Shown here piece after piece: positions 24,769-32,268 of a DNA stretch of 64,000 nucleotides (the first letter of the stretch is position 1; every line of letters starts with the position of its first letter). This DNA comes from Opitutales bacterium (GTDB taxonomy: Bacteria; Verrucomicrobiota; Verrucomicrobiia; Opitutales; JABSRG01): positions 81,121 to 145,120 of the forward strand of contig JANQKZ010000045.1 of the NCBI GenBank assembly GCA_028280845.1, read 5' to 3'. A program made the position numbers and the translations under genes. The notes beneath the pieces were generated by a model. The model made no database searches. It was not told the origin of the DNA and saw only the letters and a program-made list of their open reading frames with translations.

Positions 24769-25437
24769 ATGAAAATCACTTTATTGCCCCCGCTTGTCGC
24801 CCTTTTGATCACCGCCACCCTGGCCTCTGCCGCCCAGCCCGAAGGTTGGGTTCCCCTATGGAATGGAAAAGATCTTTCAGATTTCCACCACTTTAATGGC
24901 ACTGCCAAATACTGGATCGAAGATGGCGCCATCGTGGGCCAAACACGAGAAGGAAGCCCCAACTCTTTCCTCTGCACCCGGAAGCGCTATGGAAATTTTG
25001 AACTCAAGTTTGAAGTTTTGGTCAATGACTCGTTAAACTCCGGAGTCCAGATTCGCTCCCAGCTAAAACCGGATCTGGAAGGCGATTATGGTCGGGTTTA
25101 TGGCCCTCAGGTGGAAATCGAAAGTGGCCCCGGACAGGCAGGCTTTATCTACGGAGAGGCGACTGGCCGCGGTTGGATCTCAGAAGAGCCCCGGGATAGA
25201 TCCTACCAACACGATGTTTTTAAGAATAACACCTGGAATGCGTACCACATCATCGCTAAAGGCCCCAACATCAAGGTCTATATCAATGGTGAACTCGTGG
25301 AAGACCTCATCGATGAGGCTATTTATGAAACCCACCCGGAGGGCTTCATCGGGCTCCAAGTGCACAGCATCCAGAGGGGTAAAGGGCCCTACGAAGTACG
25401 CTGGCGGAACCTCATGATCAAGCCCTTGGATAGCTAG
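24769..25437 (+). CDS. Exported DUF1080 protein (3-keto-disaccharide hydrolase family), single domain
   Basis: A 222-residue protein when started at the ATG at 24769; this gives a clean signal peptide (MKITLLPPLVALLITATLASA), while a GTG 14 codons upstream does not improve it. The rest is one DUF1080 domain: GWVPLWNGKDLSDFHHFN at the start, WIEDGAIVGQTREG, FELKFEVLVNDSLNSGVQIRSQ, YGPQVEIESGPGQAG, and NAYHIIAKGPNIKVYINGELVEDLID. It is the common secreted form of the family, which includes hydrolases of 3-keto-disaccharides. Paralogous to the divergent neighbour but lacking its N-terminal domain. Confidence 0.88.
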   Translation: MKITLLPPLVALLITATLASAAQPEGWVPLWNGKDLSDFHHFNGTAKYWIEDGAIVGQTREGSPNSFLCTRKRYGNFELKFEVLVNDSLNSGVQIRSQLKPDLEGDYGRVYGPQVEIESGPGQAGFIYGEATGRGWISEEPRDRSYQHDVFKNNTWNAYHIIAKGPNIKVYINGELVEDLIDEAIYETHPEGFIGLQVHSIQRGKGPYEVRWRNLMIKPLDS

Positions 25438-25459
25438 GCAGCGTCTTTGATTAAACTTT

Positions 25460-25478
25460 ACCCCCTGGGGTGATTTTT
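25460..25478 (+). terminator. Possible terminator after the DUF1080 gene
   Basis: ACCCC-CT-GGGGT followed by GATTTTT, 22 bp downstream of the DUF1080 stop and 15 bp before the next start codon. The stem is short (four usable base pairs), so it would be weak. Confidence 0.3.
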
Positions 25479-25493
25479 CCATGGTAGCACCCC

Positions 25494-28490
25494 ATGATTT
25501 CTGTCCTTCTACCTCTTCGGTTTAAGGCCTTCGCCCCTGTTGGTCTTCTGAGCATTTCATCGCTTTTGCTTTGGCCCAATCAGGAGATCCTCAAGCCCCC
25601 TCAACTCGGCCCGATTGAAGAAGCAATCTGGAGTGAATTTATCGAGCAGCCGGCACCCGACTACAGGGGGGCGCAAGAGGCGTTTTTCGAAAAAGCCGAT
25701 GCTCTCCCAGGCGACAACCTTCCAGCATCCTTCTACGCGGCCTGGGCAGAAGCCCTCGCCGGCAGCGGTAACCTGAGCGAGGCGGTTAGCCGTTACGACC
25801 AGGCCATTCAGTTGGATAGTGAGACCAAGTGGATGCCGCAACGACAAGCGATGTTCAGGATTTTCAACTACGACCTATCCAACCAGGCGCTCCAGATTGG
25901 CCAGGAAATCCTGATCAACAACCCCGACTTTCACTACCTCCGGGAACACCTCATGTGGGCCCTGCTTACCGACAAAAATATGCGCCGGACAGGCCAGGCG
26001 GCTGCTATGCAGGCTCTCGAGCTATTTCCTCAACGTTCCCAGTACCACTGGGGATTGGCCTATTTCTACTACCAAACCAAACGGTTCGAGGACGCCTTGG
26101 AAAGCTATAAAAAAGCAGGCGAACTCAGCCTCAACGATAACGCGGGCCTCTTCATCGAAACTGCTTTAACCGAGATGCAGTTGGGATTTACGGACCAGGC
26201 CATTGTGACGGCAAATCGCGGCCTTGTCCTGGATCCTGAATATCTCAACCGACAAATCGCAAACAGCTTTTACGCGCTCGAATATAACGGCGACGCCGTC
26301 CCAGAAGATTTGCCCGATTACTCCCAATTGGCTCTCATTCTGGATCCCGATAATTTCTATGCCCATTTCGCACAACTCCTGAGTGCGAGGGAGGAAGGGA
26401 ACCTGGAGCGCATGGGCCAGCTGGTGGAAAGACTCTGGGAAACCGGCCATCGTGAAAACAAGCGCTTCCTGGAGATTGCCTTGGAACATTATGGCGAGAA
26501 GGAGGACACGCAGACGATCCTGGAACTATGTAACCTCCTCGTCGACCAAGAGCCCGACAATACCACCTACCGCTTTACCCGTGCCCGGGCAAGCGCCGCT
26601 CAAAATCAATTCGAACGAGCAATCGCCGACATGGAAGAGATTGCAAGCTTACATGCCAACTTGCCCATTCCCTTCACTAAGGAAGCATTAGTTTTCTTTG
26701 CCAACCTCTTACTCCAGGTTCAGCGGTATGATGAAGCCGGAGACCGTTTTGAAGAGGCCGCGATTTACACCGGTATCCGGGAAATCAGTTTGTCCCTGCA
26801 GGCTGCCCGGGCCTATGGAGCCGGTCAACAATTCGAGAAAGCCCTCGAGGTCTTTGAGGGCATGGAGTCCAGCGTTCTCTACACCCCCCAACCCGAAGCC
26901 ATCCGCCTGAAAGCGAACCTGCTCTTCCAAAAGGGCAATTTCCCGGCTGCCCTCGCCGAAATGGATAAACTGATCCAGAAAAATCCCGACGACTTATACC
27001 TCCAACTGGCCCAGGCTTACATGGCCTTCGAGGGGTTGGGAAGAGAATCGGCCTCCCCCTATATTGAGGCCCTCGAAACTAAAAGTCCGGAGCTCTTCAA
27101 AGCCACCTACAATGAGGGCATCCGCCTTGCACAGGAAAACCAGTTTGAAAATGCCATCATCTTTATGGCCTACACCATTATGCTGGAACCGGAAGCCGCC
27201 GAACCCTATTACGAACGAGCACTCCTTCATGCCAAACTGGGAGAATACACCAAGGCATTCAACGACTTCGAGCGGGCCTCCGCCCTGCAGCCCGACAATC
27301 TGGATGTCGCATATGCCCTCGCCCAGACCTACGGCATGAGCAGAGAGTATGCAAAGATGGCATCCACCCTCGACCCCCTCGTCGAGGCCAACCCGCAGGT
27401 TCCAGAACTCTGGATCTCACGCGGGCAGGCCTATATCAATTTGAAAGACTGGGCCCGGACCATTCGAGATTTAGAAAAGGGTCTCGAGCTTGCCCCCGAC
27501 AATACCAATGCCATCCGCATGTTGACCGAAGCCTATGTTCAACGCGGTGATATCGAGGGCGCCCTTCCGCACGCCACTCGCCTCGCTGAACTGGATGCAT
27601 CCCAGTACCAGGTTCATTTTCAGGCCTATCAGCAATACCTCGAGCAGGGCAAACTGCAGGACGCTCTCGCCATGATAACTATTTGCTCGCTCCTTCAGCC
27701 CAATAGCCCCGAGGCCTGGAACTTTCGAGCAATGCTCCATGCTGAATTGAAACAGATCGACGCTTACAATGCTGCGATGGATGAACTGATTCGTCTGTTT
27801 CCTGTGGTCCAGAACTGGATGGCCAAAGGCTTTACCAACCTGAACCAGGAAAACTTCGGTCAGTCTGTGTCCGACTTTTCCGCAGCTATCGATATAGAAC
27901 CGGACAACAGCACGGCCTACTCCCTACGCTCCCTGGGCTACTTCTATCTGTTCAACCTGCCGAAAGCCCAGGCCGACAACCAGAAAGCCCTGGACCTGAA
28001 CCCCTCGGAATATTGGGGGCACTTTTATGCAGGCCTCTTCCTTCTGGGCCAAAAGGACTTTGCGGGAGCTGCCCGGGCGTTCCGCCAACAAATCGACGTG
28101 GAGGAAGCCAATGCCAATTTTTACACCTACATTTACGGCGCTTACTGCGCAAAGATCGCGAGCGACCCCCTGCTCGCCTCCACCTTCATCAACAGGCTTA
28201 TACCCAGAGTCGAGGGTGAAGGCGACCTGGCCTTTGAAATGAATGACATGAAGTCGGCCATTTTCGAGTTAATCACGGGTCAGGGGGAACCCTCTGCATT
28301 GGTAGATTGCCTGGGTGCTGCCCCGGAGGAAGAGCTGATCGCATGGAAAGTTACTTCCAATTTTGTGCTAGCCCTCTACCACTTGGCCGAAGGGAACCAG
28401 GATCAGGCCTCCAGATATACTGTGAATATCGCCGCAGACCCGAGAAACGCCTCCTTTTTCGAATATCCGGTAGCCCACTTGTGGTTCTAA
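25494..28490 (+). CDS. Large exported or membrane-anchored TPR protein
   Basis: A 998-residue protein. An N-terminal hydrophobic segment (residues about 8-28) acts as a signal peptide or anchor. Almost all the rest is made of tetratricopeptide repeats, about 20 by eye, with the usual W/L-G-Y-A-F-A-P pattern; clear examples are FYAAWAEALAGSGNLSEAVS, EPYYERALLHAKLGEYTKAF and TAYSLRSLGYFYLFNLPKAQ, each followed by 'LDPD' or 'LQPDN' turns. TPR superhelices bind proteins or peptides, so it probably organises a periplasmic or membrane complex. No catalytic domain is seen. It sits between a DUF1080 gene and a sulfatase on the same strand, 56 bp after the DUF1080 stop and 64 bp before the sulfatase start. 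Confidence 0.82.
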   Translation: MISVLLPLRFKAFAPVGLLSISSLLLWPNQEILKPPQLGPIEEAIWSEFIEQPAPDYRGAQEAFFEKADALPGDNLPASFYAAWAEALAGSGNLSEAVSRYDQAIQLDSETKWMPQRQAMFRIFNYDLSNQALQIGQEILINNPDFHYLREHLMWALLTDKNMRRTGQAAAMQALELFPQRSQYHWGLAYFYYQTKRFEDALESYKKAGELSLNDNAGLFIETALTEMQLGFTDQAIVTANRGLVLDPEYLNRQIANSFYALEYNGDAVPEDLPDYSQLALILDPDNFYAHFAQLLSAREEGNLERMGQLVERLWETGHRENKRFLEIALEHYGEKEDTQTILELCNLLVDQEPDNTTYRFTRARASAAQNQFERAIADMEEIASLHANLPIPFTKEALVFFANLLLQVQRYDEAGDRFEEAAIYTGIREISLSLQAARAYGAGQQFEKALEVFEGMESSVLYTPQPEAIRLKANLLFQKGNFPAALAEMDKLIQKNPDDLYLQLAQAYMAFEGLGRESASPYIEALETKSPELFKATYNEGIRLAQENQFENAIIFMAYTIMLEPEAAEPYYERALLHAKLGEYTKAFNDFERASALQPDNLDVAYALAQTYGMSREYAKMASTLDPLVEANPQVPELWISRGQAYINLKDWARTIRDLEKGLELAPDNTNAIRMLTEAYVQRGDIEGALPHATRLAELDASQYQVHFQAYQQYLEQGKLQDALAMITICSLLQPNSPEAWNFRAMLHAELKQIDAYNAAMDELIRLFPVVQNWMAKGFTNLNQENFGQSVSDFSAAIDIEPDNSTAYSLRSLGYFYLFNLPKAQADNQKALDLNPSEYWGHFYAGLFLLGQKDFAGAARAFRQQIDVEEANANFYTYIYGAYCAKIASDPLLASTFINRLIPRVEGEGDLAFEMNDMKSAIFELITGQGEPSALVDCLGAAPEEELIAWKVTSNFVLALYHLAEGNQDQASRYTVNIAADPRNASFFEYPVAHLWF

Positions 28491-28554
28491 AGCCTCAACG
28501 TTTTCAGGAAGGAGGGTTTTACTCCCTAAAGGATCCCTCTAAAAACCCAAGCTT

Positions 28555-30012
28555 ATGGTCCGTACATATCTTCAACGATCTTACCTGTTCCAAGCCATCA
28601 TGGGCTTGCTCCTGTGTGCTTTCTTGAAGGCGGCTCCACCCAATTTTGTCATCTTTATTGCAGATGATATCAACTTCAACGATTTCGGCTGTACAGGTAA
28701 TCCCGATGTCCAGACCCCACGGATTGATGCCCTCGCCGCCGCCGGGATACGTTTTGACAATGCCTACCTGACAGCGAGTTCCTGTAGCGTGAGCCGAAAC
28801 AGTATCATGACGGGGCGCTACCCCCACAATACCGGCGCAGCCGAGCTTCACACCCAACCACCTATCAATTTCATCGCCTTCCCCCAATTGCTCAAAGAAG
28901 CGGGCTATTACACCGCTCACTCCGGGAAATTTCATATGGGGGACTATGCCAACCGCGCCTTTGATACTATATACCGGTCCATGGATGATATCGGAACCAG
29001 CGGAATGGAAACCTGGGCAAAAACAGTTCTGGAGCGCCCAAAAGACAAACCATTCTTTTTCTGGTTGGCCGCCCTCGATGCCCACCGGGCCTGGGGTCCA
29101 AACACCTTCGCCGGCACCCATAAGCCAGACACCCTCTCGGTCCCGGATATCTTCGTCGATGCCCCCGACACCAGGAAAGACCTCGCTCAGTATTATGATG
29201 AAATAAAGCGCTTCGACTTCCACATTGGCATGGTCGTAGAGGCACTCCGGAATCAGGGTGTGCTCGACAATACCTTTATTCTTGTCATGGCCGACAACGG
29301 TCGCCCCTTCCCTCACAGCAAAACCCGCGTTAATGATCGCGGCGTGAAAACACCGTTCATCCTGCATTGGCCAAATGAAATAAAAACGGCGACAGTCAGT
29401 TCCGCTTTAATCAGCGCCATCGACCTGGCACCCACCATTTTGGACCTGGCGGGAATCTCCCCCCTGGAGCAATTCCAGGGGCGGTCCTTTCAACCCATAA
29501 TCGCAGACCCATCCGCCACCTTCCGCACCTTCGCTTTTGCTGAGCAAAACTGGCACGATTACGAAGCCCACCAACGCATGGTGCGCCACCGGGATTTTCT
29601 TTATATCCTGAATAGCCGCACCGAACAGCCCAAGCTCGGTCCCGCTGATGCCGTGGGCAGCCCCACACATGCCGATCTTCTCGCCGCCCGTGAAAGGGGA
29701 ACCCTGACCGCAATCCAGGCAGAGGTGTTTGTTGCTCCCCGCCCACGAGAAGAACTCTACGACTTGGCCTTCGATCCGGAGCAGCGCATCAACCTCGCCT
29801 CACATCCGGATTATCATCAAGAGCTTCAGGCCCTCCGGGCCGTGCTCGCCGCATGGCAACACCAAACTGCTGACACTACCCCAGACACCATAACCCGAGA
29901 CTGGTACAAGCCCGTGCCCGGATATATCCAAACTGAGCACCACGGCATTCGCGGGGAAATGCCCGGCTCCGCCGCATCCGCTCACACCGTCAATCACCCC
30001 GGCCCATTTTAG
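28555..30012 (+). CDS. Exported sulfatase with CSVSR active-site motif
   Basis: A 485-residue type I sulfatase with a signal peptide (MGLLLCAFLKA preceded by a basic segment). Asp37 and Asp38 in FVIFIADDINFNDFG are metal ligands. The active-site motif reads SCSVSRNSIMTGR with Cys77; the position two residues after the Cys is Val instead of the Pro or Ala usual in formylglycine sulfatases. FILVMADNGRPFPHSKTRVNDRG gives the later Asp-Asn and Lys. It ends with the usual 'ELYDLAFDPEQRINLA' segment. Substrate unknown, presumably sulfated glycan. The first 13 residues closely resemble a peptide encoded just upstream of the ABC permease at 32269. Confidence 0.88.
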   Translation: MVRTYLQRSYLFQAIMGLLLCAFLKAAPPNFVIFIADDINFNDFGCTGNPDVQTPRIDALAAAGIRFDNAYLTASSCSVSRNSIMTGRYPHNTGAAELHTQPPINFIAFPQLLKEAGYYTAHSGKFHMGDYANRAFDTIYRSMDDIGTSGMETWAKTVLERPKDKPFFFWLAALDAHRAWGPNTFAGTHKPDTLSVPDIFVDAPDTRKDLAQYYDEIKRFDFHIGMVVEALRNQGVLDNTFILVMADNGRPFPHSKTRVNDRGVKTPFILHWPNEIKTATVSSALISAIDLAPTILDLAGISPLEQFQGRSFQPIIADPSATFRTFAFAEQNWHDYEAHQRMVRHRDFLYILNSRTEQPKLGPADAVGSPTHADLLAARERGTLTAIQAEVFVAPRPREELYDLAFDPEQRINLASHPDYHQELQALRAVLAAWQHQTADTTPDTITRDWYKPVPGYIQTEHHGIRGEMPGSAASAHTVNHPGPF

Positions 30013-30107
30013 TCCCTCGATCCGTTACCAGCGCAGACCGTCCCGATTTCAATTTTGTATGGCGGGAAAGAAACACGTGTATCCCTCAATCCTCACGCCT
30101 CAAAATA

Positions 30108-30128
30108 CGAAAAGTTTTTCGCGAAAAA
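30108..30128. promoter_or_regulatory. Palindromic operator candidate, site 3 (DUF533/TerB gene)
   Basis: CGAAAA-GT-TTTTCG (30108-30121) overlaps the perfect palindrome TTTTTCG-CGAAAAA (30115-30128). The 19 bp from 30108 to 30126 differ at one base from the site upstream of usp (6139-6157). It ends 26-42 bp before the possible start codons of the next gene. Confidence 0.55.
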
Positions 30129-30154
30129 TTTGACATACGCACGGGCTGGGAAAA

Positions 30155-30835
30155 GTGTTTCTCATGCCTTTGGATAAACTTTTTTCTGAATTAAAATCGT
30201 CCCCCTCTGCTCAGGGGGCGCTGGGGGGAGCCGCCTCCGGGGCGATGGTATCGCTTCTTATGAATAAAAAGGCCCGGAAGAAAATCGGGTCCAGTGCTGC
30301 GGCCGTCGGAGGGATGGCTGCACTGGCTGGCGTAGGTTACCTGGCCTATAAAAAATTCCAAGGAAACACGCAGAACAAAAGAACTCCGCAGGAAACACCG
30401 GCCTCAAACCCGCATAGGGATACAAAATCGCCGAGTTCACCATCGGTCCAACTGCTCGCCCAGGAGGAACCGGCTCCGCGAGTCAGTGACCGTTTGGGGC
30501 TCCTCATGATCAAGGCGATGATCGCCGCGACTTATGCGGACGGCGAAATTGACCCCCAGGAGATGGATGGTCTTTTCGCCTCGATGGAAAGCGCCAACCT
30601 CACCCCGGAAGAAAATCGTGAACTAACCCATGCCTTAAATAACCCGCCCACCCTGGAATCGATTGCACAAGAGGTAGCAAACGAGGAAGAAGCGGCCGAA
30701 ATATACGGGGCCGCCCTCTCCGCCATCGATCCGGACACCCCATCGGAAACCTTTTTCCTCCGCCGTCTGGCCCATGCAATGCAGTTAGATGCAGAACTGG
30801 TCCAACTGATTCACGCAGAGTCTCAGAGCGTTTGA
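30155..30835 (+). CDS. DUF533 / TerB-like protein
   Basis: A 226-residue protein (223 if the ATG at 30164 is used instead of the GTG at 30155; spacing to GGGA favours the GTG slightly). The N-terminal third has a Gly/Ala-rich hydrophobic stretch (ALGGAASGAMVSLLM, then GSSAAAVGGMAALAGVGYLAYKKF), as in DUF533 proteins such as YebE, and may insert in the membrane. The C-terminal half (about 110-220) is a TerB-like helical domain: MIKAMIAATYADGEIDPQEMDGLFASME contains the acidic metal-binding DGEID motif, and FFLRRLAHAMQLD is the family's last helix. Family function is uncertain (envelope or tellurite stress). It shares its operator candidate with the usp-mrp and sbtA promoters. Confidence 0.8.
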   Translation: MFLMPLDKLFSELKSSPSAQGALGGAASGAMVSLLMNKKARKKIGSSAAAVGGMAALAGVGYLAYKKFQGNTQNKRTPQETPASNPHRDTKSPSSPSVQLLAQEEPAPRVSDRLGLLMIKAMIAATYADGEIDPQEMDGLFASMESANLTPEENRELTHALNNPPTLESIAQEVANEEEAAEIYGAALSAIDPDTPSETFFLRRLAHAMQLDAELVQLIHAESQSV

Positions 30836-31035
30836 ATTGAATTAAGCTAAGCAAATTAACACGAGCTGAGACCCCCCACGTAACCCTCCACAGATTGAAC
30901 ATAGAACAGGCCCCTGTCACCCACAACACGGCCTCTCTGCACGCTGGGTGGTTTTAGGTCTTTACTGTCGTGATAGCTGTAAAAGATAATCCAATGAGTC
31001 CACTCCTACTGCGGATCACTTAACCTTTCCCCAAA

Positions 31036-32013
31036 ATGACAACACTACGATTACCCCACCTTCTCACAGGACTACTGTTCCATCTGTGCCTCGTTTTTAC
31101 ATCGGCTGGTCCGCTTCCGATCATCATCGATACCGACGCGAATAACGAATTGGATGACCAACATGCTCTCGCCTATGCCGTCATGAATCCGGATGCCTTC
31201 GATATCATTGGGGTCACCGTCAACCGGACCAAAAACGGTGGGGATGTAAAACAGCATATGGAAGAGGCCATCCGGGTCCTTCTGTTGTGTCGACAGTATC
31301 CGGATATCGCCGTCTATCCGGGAGCTTCGGGCACCTACGAAGAAATCCAACCCACTTTAGATCAACTCGTCCACGATGGCTCGGAAGCGGTGGATTTCAT
31401 CATCCGTGAAGCGAGGAAACCCCGCCAGGAGCCACTCATCCTGGTCCCCATCGGCAAGTTGACCAACATCACCCTCGCCCTCGAAAAAGCGCCGGATATT
31501 GTGGATAAAGTCAGGGTCGTCTGGCTCGGGTCAAACTTCCCGGATGAGGGAGAATACAACCTGATTAACGACATTTCCGCCATCAATCCAATGACCCGGA
31601 CCGGAGTACATCAGGAATGGGTTACTGTGCGATACGGGAAACCATCGGGATCAGACGCCGTCAAGGTCACCCCGGACGATATTCAGTCCCGCATGAAGGG
31701 CAAGGGACCTCGGACTGATACTCCAGTCGAAGGGAGGCATGGCGGAACTTTCAGCACCTTCGGAGATTACGCCTTCGATCTATTTCAAAATATCGAGCTC
31801 TATAGCGATCCCCCTTCCCGGGCTCTGTTCGATGTCGTTGCTCTCGCCATTCTCAAGAACCCGGAGTGGGGTCAGGCCACCACCATCCCGGCTCCGGTCA
31901 TTGAAGAAGATGGTTCCTGGGCCCCCCAATACGACCGCAAGCACACCCTGGTCCTTTGGGAGAATTTCGATATCCAAGCCATCATCGACGACTTCTTCGG
32001 GAGCTTTGAGTAA
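31036..32013 (+). CDS. Exported nucleoside hydrolase-like protein
   Basis: A 325-residue protein of the inosine-uridine nucleoside hydrolase (IUNH) family, with a signal peptide (LLTGLLFHLCLVFTSA). The calcium-binding N-terminal motif reads IIIDTDANNELDDQHALAYA, with two extra residues compared with the usual DTDxGxDD. VPIGKLTNITLALEKAPDI is the standard second motif, and the C-terminal part has a LFDVVALAIL segment in place of the DxxA/H motif with the catalytic His. Characterised IUNHs release ribose from nucleosides in the cytoplasm; export suggests another N-glycoside or scavenging outside. Paralogue at 43574-44485. Confidence 0.82.
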   Translation: MTTLRLPHLLTGLLFHLCLVFTSAGPLPIIIDTDANNELDDQHALAYAVMNPDAFDIIGVTVNRTKNGGDVKQHMEEAIRVLLLCRQYPDIAVYPGASGTYEEIQPTLDQLVHDGSEAVDFIIREARKPRQEPLILVPIGKLTNITLALEKAPDIVDKVRVVWLGSNFPDEGEYNLINDISAINPMTRTGVHQEWVTVRYGKPSGSDAVKVTPDDIQSRMKGKGPRTDTPVEGRHGGTFSTFGDYAFDLFQNIELYSDPPSRALFDVVALAILKNPEWGQATTIPAPVIEEDGSWAPQYDRKHTLVLWENFDIQAIIDDFFGSFE

Positions 32014-32070
32014 GCCGCGTTGCCTGGTCTTCCGGGAATGCAGTAAACGTGGGTAAGGTTACTCCTCGCA

Positions 32071-32108
32071 GTCCACACAACTGTCCCAAAAATGGGACTA
32101 ACGTGGAC
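32071..32108. promoter_or_regulatory. Nested inverted repeat upstream of the ABC permease gene
   Basis: GTCCAC-N6-GTCCCA-AAAA-TGGGAC-N4-GTGGAC forms a 38-bp nested palindrome with two perfect 6-bp arms. It lies 57 bp after the nucleoside hydrolase stop. There is no T-tract, so it could be a terminator without U-run or a regulatory hairpin. Confidence 0.35.
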
Positions 32109-32268
32109 CGATTGTGAAACACAATCTGGATCCAGGCTGAAAAAGAAATTATATTTGATTCACAAATCATTGTATTACAATGGCTTAACCATAATTAGTT
32201 AAGTATTGGTCCGGAAGCGGCTTCAGAGAAGCTACTCATTCCAACCACAACTCACTGTCTCACCCCGA

